DNA of 64,000 bases from Planctomycetota bacterium (GTDB taxonomy: Bacteria > Planctomycetota > Planctomycetia > Pirellulales > Pirellulaceae): NCBI GenBank assembly GCA_014238905.1, contig JABAAE010000004.1, positions 41,839 to 105,838 on the forward strand. Direction: 5' to 3'. Position numbers and translations under genes: made by a program. Under the pieces are notes generated by a model that saw only the letters and a program-made list of their open reading frames with translations, was not told the origin of the DNA and ran no database searches. This document shows, piece by piece, positions 36,344 through 45,182 of this stretch (position 1 is the stretch's first letter; the number at the start of each line of letters is the position of its first letter).

Positions 36344-37066
36344 TCAGTCGATGAAGAGTATGTCGGAGTCTTCGTTGATGGACTCGGATCGAACATCGGT
36401 TCCAGAATCTATGAAAACCACGTCAGATAGAACCGTGTTGGCCGGCAAAACCAATTCTGCTGCAACAGGCCCCGATGAGATCGGGCTTTGTAGTGAAGGC
36501 TTCGAGTCGGTTCTGCTGATCGTTGGCGATTTCACCGCTACCGGTGAAGTCAAAACTTCAGGTGTCGACATCCGATTTCGAAGGGGTCTTCCATCCACTG
36601 GCAAGCGAAAATTATTTTGATTTTTTGCCCAAATAGCTGCCTCCCGGTTGTATGGACTTTCAATATCAAAATTCCGGTAACGAATCATGTCCCAGAGCAT
36701 GATGCAAAGCTCATTGAGTCTCAAGCTGGGCACCCAATGGGTACCGTACCCCCCGAGGCAAACGACGCCACCGGCGGAAATGTTGGGGTGAAAGATGGGT
36801 GTCTGCCAGGCAAGTTCCGGGATCATCCGTGGATAGGCAGAAGTCAAGGTAACATTCACCTCATGAGTCTCGCTGACAAAGATCTCCCCATCAGAACTTT
36901 TGGCAAGCCCTTTTCCATGGAAACAGAAGGTGTAGCGTTCGGGATCCAATCCGCGCTTCTCGGACTTGAAATCAAAGATCGAACTTTCGTTTGCCAATTC
37001 ATCAATTGCACGGAAATCGGAATGGAGCCGCCGTTCACGCGGAGAGCGCCTGCGTTTTGTAGTCAT
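36344..37066 (-). CDS. E2-like (UBC-fold) protein with catalytic cysteine
   Basis: This is a 240-residue protein with a basic N-terminus (TTKRRRSPRERR) and a UBC core: NVTLTSAYPRMIPELAWQTP, HPNIS (93-97), then GGVVCLGGYG with Cys103 as the thioester cysteine, then LNELCIMLWDMI. The C-terminal 75 residues are disordered-like and carry DVVFID (215-220) and DILFID at the very end. The ATG at 37066 is preceded by GGGGAGG. An in-frame extension to 37111 would run into the UBL gene. It is 19 bp downstream of the UBL stop. With the cysteine-less E2 paralogue it may form a heterodimer. Confidence 0.87.
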   Translation of the reverse strand: MTTKRRRSPRERRLHSDFRAIDELANESSIFDFKSEKRGLDPERYTFCFHGKGLAKSSDGEIFVSETHEVNVTLTSAYPRMIPELAWQTPIFHPNISAGGVVCLGGYGTHWVPSLRLNELCIMLWDMIRYRNFDIESPYNREAAIWAKNQNNFRLPVDGRPLRNRMSTPEVLTSPVAVKSPTISRTDSKPSLQSPISSGPVAAELVLPANTVLSDVVFIDSGTDVRSESINEDSDILFID

Positions 37067-37085
37067 GAAACCTCCCCTTGTCGGA

Positions 37086-37424
37086 TTAACGGAATCGACT
37101 TGACGAATCAACTGAAGCGGATGGCTGTAGGTTTTTGGATCCTGCTACAATTTCAGGATAAACAATCAGATGATCGCCAGCGGAAACACCGGACTCGATC
37201 AGGGTTTGGTCTTCCCTCAGTCGTCGGCCACCCTCCTTGTGATCGAGACTGTAGCTCATTGGCTGGCCATCCGGTCCCATCACCGGCAGACTCATCTTTG
37301 TAATAATGTTTGGAAGAATCCGTTTGACGATGACCGAATCGGCGATAACGGCTTCTACCGATTTGGCGCCCGTTTGATCCAAAAAAGTAACTTGAGTACC
37401 TTTTCTCTCATTCGCTTGCGACAT
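37086..37424 (-). CDS. Ubiquitin-like (beta-grasp) modifier protein
   Basis: This is a 112-residue protein with a beta-grasp pattern: TQVTFLDQTGAKSVEAVI as the first hairpin, VIVKRILPNIITKM as the helix, then YSLDHKEGGRRLREDQTL and ESGVSAGDHLIVYPEIVAG as the last strands. The tail after IVAG (Gly95) is 17 polar residues with no terminal Gly-Gly, so processing by a JAMM peptidase may be needed, or the protein is not conjugated by a standard route. The ATG at 37424 has GGGAG nine bases upstream. It is the first gene of the operon. Its position and the E2/E1/JAMM neighbours support the call more than the sequence itself. Confidence 0.75.
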   Translation of the reverse strand: MSQANERKGTQVTFLDQTGAKSVEAVIADSVIVKRILPNIITKMSLPVMGPDGQPMSYSLDHKEGGRRLREDQTLIESGVSAGDHLIVYPEIVAGSKNLQPSASVDSSSRFR

Positions 37425-38162
37425 TAAACGCAACTCCCTGCTGTTAAACGATCGAAAATGCGGACGGCATAGCCCGCCACCACAAGAGGAACAGATACCA
37501 TTGGCGAACCACCGTTCCATCCCCCAACAACATTCTTAGAGCCCAATTGCTCAGCAATTATTGCAAAACTCCCCTTAATGTGTCCCTGTTTGAGTGATTT
37601 TATCAGTAATTCGTTAATCGACACAAAGTATTGGCGGTTTTTCGGCCATTTTCCAAAGAGGCTCTAAAAATCCAGAGCTGCCACCTCGACAGCCACCCAC
37701 CAGATCCGCGGGAAATCGTCCCCTATCACCCCGATTTGAGTTGTCCATCGCTTTCCCTCATCCCATGAAACTGTCCGTTACGTCGCCATGACGCTGTCTT
37801 TTGCGTTGTCAGCCGGAAAGTTGTCAGTGGAAAGAAGTTACCGGATAAAGGCGTCCTGACAGGGTTGCTCGATAAGCAGGAATCTGTCGATCTGCCTCGA
37901 CTTCCACCAAGAAAAAGCAGCGGTATCCGCCGGACGAATGGCAAGCAGACAAGTTGCAAAAAAACACCATGTCGGCTTTCGGCTAATGCGTATGCCGTTG
38001 GCAACACTTGTATCGAATATCCAGATTGCCAACAGAATCTTTCGTGAAGAAATACATACATTGTGATCAAGATCATAAAACACATCACAAATCTAAACCT
38101 AATTTTTGGTGTCAACAGACAAGTTAATGACCCTTAACTCGCCAAACAGAAGAAGAGACCCA
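37425..38162. other. Gene-free divergent spacer upstream of the UBL operon
   Basis: About 740 bp between the UBL gene (minus) and the unknown gene at 38163 (plus). A minus-strand frame (37424-37624) ends in TAATG with the UBL start but has a GTG start, no ribosome binding site and no family. Promoters for both directions should lie here. I see no terminator or RNA gene. Confidence 0.45.
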
Positions 38163-38915
38163 ATGGGCTTTCTCAACCAATTTTTTCAAGATGTCTTTCA
38201 CCAGAACAGCGTCACGCCGAAGAAAAACAGCTCCTTCGAGAAAATCAGCGAAGAAGAACTCAAAGTTCATCTAAACATCGCAAAATACGATGATTTTGAA
38301 TTGACTGACGCCATTCGTCCTTCCTACGACGTCCGCATCAAGCCACAGCAGGCGTATCGACATGACTGCTTCCTGGACGAAGAAAACCAGTCCAATGTTC
38401 CAGTCATTATGGCTTCGGCCACCCGAGACGAATTATTCGACCTGTTCATCGAGTTGGTTCGACCATTAGGTGAAACAGTTGATGTCGTTTTGGAAACCAG
38501 CCATCAAGGTAATGGATGTCACCAGGACCTCTATCGGGAGTCGATTGACATGCCAGTCCTAAAGAGCATTCTTTATGACTTCGAAGACTTATTAGTCAAT
38601 GATGGATGCACCGGAATCGCTGTGCTGAATCCCAATATGCCGCAGGAAGTCCAATTTGATGAGCACAAACTGCTAATGGTGTACGGCAGCCCCTTGGAAA
38701 CATACGAACATATCCTAGAAACGAACCATGTTGTTTTTAATCCGAATGTTCAATTTCTCACCGAAGCTGAGCACGTCCATTCGACAACCCAAGAATTTGC
38801 CAGCCAATTCGAACAACTTAAAACCGCTTTAGGGATGGATGGCGATTCTTATGGCAGTAACGAATTCAAAGAAGACCAGTATGGGTCTGAAGATGATGGA
38901 ATATCGTTTTGTTGA
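38163..38915 (+). CDS. Unrecognised soluble protein
   Basis: I do not recognise this 250-residue protein. It has no signal peptide or membrane segment and is acidic. It begins GFLNQFFQDVFHQNS and has alternating helix and strand patterns in the middle (RDELFDLFIELVRPLGETVDVVLE, KSILYDFEDLLVNDGCTGIAVL). It ends in an acidic tail (EDQYGSEDDGISFC). The ATG at 38163 is preceded by AAGAGA; in-frame ATGs at 38106 and 38127 are alternatives. It is divergent from the ubiquitin-like operon and could share regulation with it, but no functional link is visible. Confidence 0.65.
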   Translation: MGFLNQFFQDVFHQNSVTPKKNSSFEKISEEELKVHLNIAKYDDFELTDAIRPSYDVRIKPQQAYRHDCFLDEENQSNVPVIMASATRDELFDLFIELVRPLGETVDVVLETSHQGNGCHQDLYRESIDMPVLKSILYDFEDLLVNDGCTGIAVLNPNMPQEVQFDEHKLLMVYGSPLETYEHILETNHVVFNPNVQFLTEAEHVHSTTQEFASQFEQLKTALGMDGDSYGSNEFKEDQYGSEDDGISFC

Positions 38916-39376
38916 TCGTTTCCGCCAAGACTGGAAAGACTCTCAAATCAAACACCATGAAGCTCGCACAGCAAAACACGGCATCACCGCCAATTGTCCA
39001 GCTACCGCTTCTGCGACTGTTTTCCAGCCACGCTCGGCGGCAAACAGTCTCCTGACAAACAGTTAGTGACGGCAATCGAGTTCTAATGATTGCTGATTTC
39101 ATCTGGATCGGCCTACTTCTTCGGTTCAAGACTGGTGTTCTGGTTCGGATTCTCCCATAATAAACTCTGCTTCAGAGTCATTCTTTGTGCGCAATCCCTC
39201 CCCTGCTCTGCGGTTTCTTGTGGCCGTTTCACCGTTGACATTCCATTTCCCACACAAAAGTCGACTTGCATTTTTGTTTTTTTCGATACTAAACTGCAAC
39301 CACATCACCTATTCCTGATGCCCCAAAGCTAGACACCACCAACGCCTCCCCGCTGACCGTTCGCCGAAAGAAAACG
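38916..39376. other. Gene-free spacer
   Basis: 460 bp between the unknown gene and the DUF1552 gene. Only short frames without ribosome binding sites are present. I see no RNA gene or terminator. Confidence 0.45.
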
Positions 39377-40741
39377 ATGCAACTATCAAGAAGAAAATTC
39401 CTGAAGGTGAAAGGCGCGATCCTTGGTCTGCCCTTTCTTCATTCAATTTCAAACGGAATCGATCATGTTGGTGGAAATGCGAAACCCAGTAAGAAGCTGG
39501 TCATCATGTACGTACCCAACGGCGTCGTGCGCCGCTGTTTTTTCCCGGGAGAGGAAAACCTAGATCTTCCCAATTTTATAGGAGGATTTGACGCAGACAA
39601 AACAAAGGTCGAAAAGAGGATCCCCAACAAACCAGGCATCTATCCGCTGGCTTTGACTTCCACCCTGCAACCGTTGTCGGACCACACCGACGACATCTCT
39701 TTTATTACCGGATTGGAGCGAAGCTATAAAAATGGTCAGGATGTCCATGCTCAGGGAGCATCGTGCTACATGACCAGCGTCTCCCCAGAGCAAGCCACTG
39801 AAAAAAACATGCGACATCCCAATGGTCGGAGTCTGGATCAGGTGATCGGCGATGCGGTCGGTCATACTAGCATCTTCAATACTCTGGAAATCAGTTGCAA
39901 TGGCTTCCGGGCGCCCAAGGAGGCGATCGAATTCGATAACATCTCCTGGTATGGCCCAGGTAAGATTGCTCCCTCGATTCGCGATCCTCAAAAACTTTAC
40001 AACCGACTGTTCTTGCGTGACAGTTACCGCCAGCACATTGCCAACGTCACCGACTTGGTCTTGGCAGATACCAAATCACTGGCGAAAAAACTGGCCCCTG
40101 ACGATCGCCAAACGTTGGGCGGATTCATAGAGATGATTCGCAATATCGAAATCCGTATCGAGAAGATGGAAAAACTGATCTCTGACACCGATGTCGATAT
40201 CCCCAAGAACGAGGTGTTGCCCCGTGGTGAATACATTCGGCTACAGACGGATTTGATGCTACTGGCCTTCCAGATGGGCATCACCAATATCAGTACTTTC
40301 ATGATTGGTCCCGAACGGTGGGATGCCACGCTGATGTATGAAGGGGTGTTCGATAAGCCCGTGCAACATCACAGCATGACCCATAACCAGAAAGGTAACG
40401 GCTACAAGGAAGTGCAAAAAATCGACATCTTCCACATGCAGCAGTATGCCTACCTGCTTAAGCGGATGAAGGAAATCAAGGAGATTGATGGCAGTTCAAT
40501 GCTCGACAATTCAGTGATCACCTACGGTGCTGGACTCGGCGATGGAGCAACGCACCAGTACTATGACTTGCCCATGGTCGTGGCCGGCAAGGGACAGGGA
40601 CAGCTCAAACAGGGTCGCTTTATCAAGCTCAAGAGTGGTACGCTCAACTCCAATCTCTGGCTGACAGTGGCCCAATTGATGGGTCTGGAGATCGACTCCT
40701 ACGCTGATAGTACTGGTGTCATCAGCGATTTGTGGACCTAA
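39377..40741 (+). CDS. DUF1552 domain secreted protein
   Basis: This is a 454-residue protein of the DUF1552 family, abundant in planctomycetes. A twin-arginine-type start (LSRRKFLKVKGAILGLPFL) indicates export. Typical segments are KKLVIMYVPNGVVRRCFFPG, SFITGLERSYKNGQDVHAQG, GRSLDQVIGDAVG and the C-terminal SVITYGAGLGDGATHQYYDLPM. The family is predicted to be related to phosphatase/sulfatase-type alpha/beta folds, but no activity is established. It nearly always pairs with a DUF1592/DUF1587 cytochrome-like protein, and here that partner follows 38 bp downstream. Confidence 0.88.
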   Translation: MQLSRRKFLKVKGAILGLPFLHSISNGIDHVGGNAKPSKKLVIMYVPNGVVRRCFFPGEENLDLPNFIGGFDADKTKVEKRIPNKPGIYPLALTSTLQPLSDHTDDISFITGLERSYKNGQDVHAQGASCYMTSVSPEQATEKNMRHPNGRSLDQVIGDAVGHTSIFNTLEISCNGFRAPKEAIEFDNISWYGPGKIAPSIRDPQKLYNRLFLRDSYRQHIANVTDLVLADTKSLAKKLAPDDRQTLGGFIEMIRNIEIRIEKMEKLISDTDVDIPKNEVLPRGEYIRLQTDLMLLAFQMGITNISTFMIGPERWDATLMYEGVFDKPVQHHSMTHNQKGNGYKEVQKIDIFHMQQYAYLLKRMKEIKEIDGSSMLDNSVITYGAGLGDGATHQYYDLPMVVAGKGQGQLKQGRFIKLKSGTLNSNLWLTVAQLMGLEIDSYADSTGVISDLWT

Positions 40742-40778
40742 AATTCCAGCTTGAAAGGTTGCCAGTCCGGCCAGCACG

Positions 40779-43667
40779 ATGCCCATGCCTACGAGAACTT
40801 TCTATCACTTGTTTTTCATGATGCTGATTCTTATCAGCACCTTTACTGAATTGGTAACTGCTGATGATGATCTGGATCTGTTGTCGGTGATTCGCCAGAA
40901 ATGCCTCCAGTGTCACGGGGGAGCGGAGGTCAATGGGGAGGTCAATTTCCAGCCGCTTAAGCGTGAGCGACAATTCCTGAATCAGCCACAGTTGCTCGAC
41001 CAGATGATCAGTGCGATCGAGAACAACAACATGCCTCCCGAAGGGGAGCCACCGCTGGATGAGAAGACGCATGGTGAGTTGGTGGTGACTTTGAAAGCTA
41101 TGCTCAGGCAGGCGACGGCTGGAAAAAATATCGAGCGGTTGAAAATCCGGAGGTTGAACCGGTTTCAATACAATAACTCGGTAAGGGACCTGTTCCAGCT
41201 GAACCGGGATGTATTTGCCCTCCCGGAAAAACTGATGACCCGCCACGACAATTACCTGCAGCGTGGTACCGATAAGGTGCCGGACGTTGTTCAGGTTGCT
41301 TCCCATTCACTGAACCCACAGCCTGGTTTGCGAGAGGTGAGCGCTTTTCCAAAAGATCTCCGCGCTAATCACGGGTTTGATAATCAGGCGGATCAGTTAA
41401 CGCTTTCACCACTACTGCTGGACGCGTTCCTCCGCTTGAGCGTGTCGATCGTGGAAAGCCCCGACTTTAACCAACAGAACGTCGGCATCTGGAACGACTA
41501 CTTTCAGGCTCCCCCGAAAGGGACCGAGTTGCAGCCCGAGGTCAGAAAGCGACTGGCTCGGTTTCTCAGAATGGCTTTTCGGGGGCCAGTCCACCAGGAA
41601 ACCCTTGAACGTTACGTGCAGTATGCGGTGGCTACCATAAAGCAAGGGTTGCCCTTTACCGAGAGCATGAAAAAAGTGACGTCTGCCGTGCTTTCTTCAC
41701 CACATTTTCTTTATCGCTCGGTTGCTGCCGATGCTACCGAACGAGAGTTCGAACTGGCCTCGAACCTGTCGTATTTTCTCTGGGGCAGTTGTCCCGACAA
41801 CGAATTGCTGGATTTGGCTGAAAAGGGAGAGCTTGCCAATCAGGAGGGATTGTCCAAAACGGTCGATCGCATGCTGGCCGACCCTAAAGTGGAGCGATTC
41901 TTAGACACTTTTCCGTCGCAATGGATGCAGTTGGAAAACCTGTTGGCCGTTACCCCTGATCCCCAGATCAACCAGTACTTTAGTCTCGACAAACGGAATC
42001 CTGCCAGTCTGCAAATGGTTCTTGAGCCACTATTGCTGTTCGATACGGTCTTTGTCGAAGACCGACCGATCGTGGAACTGATCGCGCCGAAATTCAGCTA
42101 CCAGAGCCGCTTCTTGCAGGACTGGTACCAGACGCCTCTCCAGGCACCACCGGTGGATGAAGCCAGGATTGCCAAAGACAACAAGCAGAAAAACAAAAAG
42201 ATCCAGGCCCTGCAGGCCTCGCTTGCCACGGTTCGTCAGGAAATGGATTCCCTGGCCAAAGCAATGGCCGATCCGATCACGGAGAAGCGGATCACGGTCG
42301 ACCTGTCCGCAGGACAGGCAATTTGGGAAGTGAATCAGGGGAAACTGGTTTCCGAGGAACTGGTTTTTTCCACCTGGCATCGGATTGGACCCTTTGCCGG
42401 TGGTGATTTCAACAATGCCCACGATAAGGCATTTATCGATGAGACAGCGGTCGATCTGAAAAAAGAATATGGAAAGATGAAGTGGGTCGAGGCTAAGGAA
42501 TATGTCGACGGCAAGGTACACACGCTTCTGCATGCCCTCTGCGCCACCTATATTTATCGCACGATCGATTCCAAGCTCGCTCGACCATTGGAACTATCAC
42601 TGGGAAGCGATGACAGTTTTAAACTCTGGCACAATGGTAAGCTGGTTGCTAATCAGAAAGTGACGCGTGGTGTTGCGCCGGATCAGGATAAAGTACGACT
42701 CGACCTGCTGGCCGGCAAGAACACCATCCTGATGAAGATTGCCAACGGTGGTGGTGGGTATGGATTCTATTTCAAGGCGAGGACCCTACCACTGCCGGCA
42801 CCAGTCGTAGCGGCGCTGCAGGTCGAAAGTGACCAACGCAACGACGAGCAGCAGCAAACCCTGACCAGATACTACCTGTCGATTGCCCCGGAGTTGGCGA
42901 AGGTTCGGCAGGAAATTTCCAAGAGCCAAATCGGCGTCAACAAAAGAGTGCGTGAATTGGAGGAGGAGCTGAAACGGGCTCCAAAGCCACGGGGATTGAA
43001 CGAACATCGCGCCGATGCACAGCGCCGCTTTGAAGATGAACTAAAAAACAAGATGCGCTCGCGGTCTTTCCAACGCGTGGCGACTGACGACCCACGTTAT
43101 GGGGGCGTGATCACCAATGCGGCCATGTTAAGCATGACGTCGGGTCCCAAGCGAACCCATCCAGTCGCCCGTGGCGTTTGGATTATCGAAGTCATTTTTA
43201 ATGACCCGCCGGCGCCACCTCCGAATGATGTGCCTCCTCTGGATGAGGAAGCCGGTGACAAGAACCAGACGATCCGGGAAAAATTTGCTGCCCACCGTGA
43301 AAACAAGACCTGTGCCCGTTGCCATACGAAACTCGATCCGCTCGGTTTTGCCCTCGAGAACTTTGACATTACTGGTCGCTGGCGGGATCAGTACGCTAAT
43401 GGCAGGAAAGTTGATGCGAGTGGCACGCTAATGAGGAAATACGACTTTAACGAAGTGGTTCAGTTCAAGAAATCCCTGGTCCAAGAAAATCGCCGATTTG
43501 CCAAGGCTTTTACGGCTCACTTAATGCGGTATGCGCTTGCCAGGGAATTGGTTCCGGCGGATACGATTACGATGGAGGCAATCGTGGAGAAATCCCAACA
43601 GGATGGGTTTAAGCTGAAGTCGTTGATCGGCAGAGTCATCAAGAGCGAGCTATTCCTGAAATTTTAA
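40779..43667 (+). CDS. DUF1587/DUF1592/DUF1588/DUF1585 cytochrome-like secreted protein
   Basis: This is a 962-residue protein with a signal peptide and an N-terminal c-type heme motif (CLQCHGG, Cys42-His46), then DUF1587 (IRRLNRFQYNNSVRDLF), DUF1592 (FELASNLSYFLWGSCPDNEL), and the DUF1588/DUF1585 part with a second CxxCH (CARCHTKLDPLGFALENFD). An extra carbohydrate-binding-like insert at about 530-670 (ELSLGSDDSFKLWHNGKLVANQ) lies between DUF1592 and the C-terminal domains. A coiled-coil-like stretch surrounds residue 460. The protein is probably an exported di-heme partner of the DUF1552 protein. The enzymatic role of the pair is unknown. Confidence 0.87.
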   Translation: MPMPTRTFYHLFFMMLILISTFTELVTADDDLDLLSVIRQKCLQCHGGAEVNGEVNFQPLKRERQFLNQPQLLDQMISAIENNNMPPEGEPPLDEKTHGELVVTLKAMLRQATAGKNIERLKIRRLNRFQYNNSVRDLFQLNRDVFALPEKLMTRHDNYLQRGTDKVPDVVQVASHSLNPQPGLREVSAFPKDLRANHGFDNQADQLTLSPLLLDAFLRLSVSIVESPDFNQQNVGIWNDYFQAPPKGTELQPEVRKRLARFLRMAFRGPVHQETLERYVQYAVATIKQGLPFTESMKKVTSAVLSSPHFLYRSVAADATEREFELASNLSYFLWGSCPDNELLDLAEKGELANQEGLSKTVDRMLADPKVERFLDTFPSQWMQLENLLAVTPDPQINQYFSLDKRNPASLQMVLEPLLLFDTVFVEDRPIVELIAPKFSYQSRFLQDWYQTPLQAPPVDEARIAKDNKQKNKKIQALQASLATVRQEMDSLAKAMADPITEKRITVDLSAGQAIWEVNQGKLVSEELVFSTWHRIGPFAGGDFNNAHDKAFIDETAVDLKKEYGKMKWVEAKEYVDGKVHTLLHALCATYIYRTIDSKLARPLELSLGSDDSFKLWHNGKLVANQKVTRGVAPDQDKVRLDLLAGKNTILMKIANGGGGYGFYFKARTLPLPAPVVAALQVESDQRNDEQQQTLTRYYLSIAPELAKVRQEISKSQIGVNKRVRELEEELKRAPKPRGLNEHRADAQRRFEDELKNKMRSRSFQRVATDDPRYGGVITNAAMLSMTSGPKRTHPVARGVWIIEVIFNDPPAPPPNDVPPLDEEAGDKNQTIREKFAAHRENKTCARCHTKLDPLGFALENFDITGRWRDQYANGRKVDASGTLMRKYDFNEVVQFKKSLVQENRRFAKAFTAHLMRYALARELVPADTITMEAIVEKSQQDGFKLKSLIGRVIKSELFLKF

Positions 43668-43793
43668 TACCCAACTTCGTCCGCCAACGTTCCACTTGGG
43701 CGGTAAGAAGATCGGCAAAAAACAAACCAGTCATCCAATCCGATAACTGTATCCGCTGATAGCAGCCATCTTGAGAAACGGACTGAGAACCAA

Positions 43794-45110
43794 ATGATCA
43801 AATCAGAAATACGGCCCATGAGATGGTTGATGAGCTTTTTGGCAAGTGGAGTCGCCACGATCTTTCCAATCCATCAAAATTCAGGCAACGACGCCAGTCC
43901 CCGGCCCAACATTATCGTTATCCTGGCCGACGATCTGGGAACTGGGGACACCAGCGTCTATGGTGGCTGGGTAAAGACCCCTCATTTAGAACAACTCGCC
44001 GCTGAAGGGCTCCTGTTCAAGGACTTCCATGCCAACAGTTCCGTTTGCAGCCCAACCCGCGCCGCATTCCTGACGGGTCGATACCAGCAAAGGGTCGGAA
44101 TCGTCGATGTCGTTGCCAGACATCTGGACACCCCAGGCCTCGATCCGAATGAATCGACCATTCCGTCGCTGTTGAAAAAAGCTGGATACCAAACTGCATT
44201 ATTTGGAAAATGGCATCTGGGCACGGAACCGAAGTTTAATCCTATTCATCACGGCTTTGACCAATTCCGTGGTTATTTGGACGGGTACGTGGACTACCAC
44301 CTCCATCAGCGAACTTGGATGAACGGATTGGCTAACGAAGACCAAAAGGGTTACACCACCCATTTGATTACTCGAAATGCAATCGAATTCATCAACCAAG
44401 CGCGGAACGAGCCTTTTTTTATGATGGTCTCGCACGAGGCCGTCCACCTTCCCTTCCAGACACCCGATGACACCGCTGAAAACCGAAAACCGATTCCCAA
44501 GTCAGAGCGATGGAGCCGGACCCGGATCCGGCCTAAATACAAGGTCATGCTTGAGGAAATGGATAAGGGAATCGGTGAGATTATCAACGCGTTGAAACAA
44601 AAAAAAATCGCGAACAACACGTTGGTTTTCTTTTTCTCCGATAATGGAGCCATTGGTGCCGGATCTAATAGCCCGTTTCGCGGCGGCAAGTTCAGCCATT
44701 TCGAGGGTGGGCACCGAGTACCAGCGATTGCCTGGTGGCCTGGGAAGATCAAACCAGGACAGCAAACCGATCAACTGATCATGGCCATGGACCTATTGCC
44801 TACCTTCGCCGAGCTGGCCAATGTGGATCTCTCTCCGCAGCGTCGGCCAGATGGTGTCTCGATCGGCAAAGTCCTTTTTGAAAACAAAAGCTTACCAGAA
44901 CGGCCGGTTTTTTTTGGTTATGAACCCAAGCTGGGAACGGCAATGCGGGACGGCGACTGGAAAATGATTATCAAGTCAGAGGACGTTCAGCTTTTTGACT
45001 TGAGCAAAGATATTGGGGAAAAAATCAACCTGGCCAATCAATTTCCGAAGATTGTGCGCCAAATGCGGGCCAAGATCGACAACTGGAAGAAAACAGTCGC
45101 TCCCCGTTAA
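43794..45110 (+). CDS. Exported sulfatase (formylglycine-dependent)
   Basis: This is a 438-residue type I sulfatase. The metal site begins PNIIVILADDLGTGD, and the formylglycine motif CSPTRAAFLTGR has Cys85 as the modified residue. GKWHLG and the later FFFSDNGA and GGHRVPAIAWWPGK segments complete the alkaline-phosphatase-like active site. A hydrophobic N-terminal segment suggests export; the ATG at 43818 may be preferred to 43794. It follows the DUF1552/DUF1592 pair by 127 bp on the same strand, so it may be co-expressed in breakdown of a sulfated polysaccharide. The exact substrate is unknown. Confidence 0.88.
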   Translation: MIKSEIRPMRWLMSFLASGVATIFPIHQNSGNDASPRPNIIVILADDLGTGDTSVYGGWVKTPHLEQLAAEGLLFKDFHANSSVCSPTRAAFLTGRYQQRVGIVDVVARHLDTPGLDPNESTIPSLLKKAGYQTALFGKWHLGTEPKFNPIHHGFDQFRGYLDGYVDYHLHQRTWMNGLANEDQKGYTTHLITRNAIEFINQARNEPFFMMVSHEAVHLPFQTPDDTAENRKPIPKSERWSRTRIRPKYKVMLEEMDKGIGEIINALKQKKIANNTLVFFFSDNGAIGAGSNSPFRGGKFSHFEGGHRVPAIAWWPGKIKPGQQTDQLIMAMDLLPTFAELANVDLSPQRRPDGVSIGKVLFENKSLPERPVFFGYEPKLGTAMRDGDWKMIIKSEDVQLFDLSKDIGEKINLANQFPKIVRQMRAKIDNWKKTVAPR

Positions 45111-45123
45111 CGCTGTCGACCGC

Positions 45124-45165
45124 TGGGTCAAAACTAACCCACAAAGTTGGTTTTCATTGACCCCA
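45124..45165. terminator. Possible bidirectional terminator between convergent genes
   Basis: GGGTCAA (45125-45131) pairs with TTGACCC (45157-45163), with an inner AACTAAC/GTTGGTT stem. An A6 run follows at 45165-45170. It sits between the sulfatase stop (45110) and the BNR gene stop (45183). Confidence 0.5.
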
Positions 45166-45182
45166 AAAAATGTCTAGGACAC

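Noticed and set aside
37424..37624. 66-codon minus-strand frame ending in TAATG with the UBL gene
   Set aside because: GTG start without ribosome binding site, no family; the UBL gene has its own GGGAG site.
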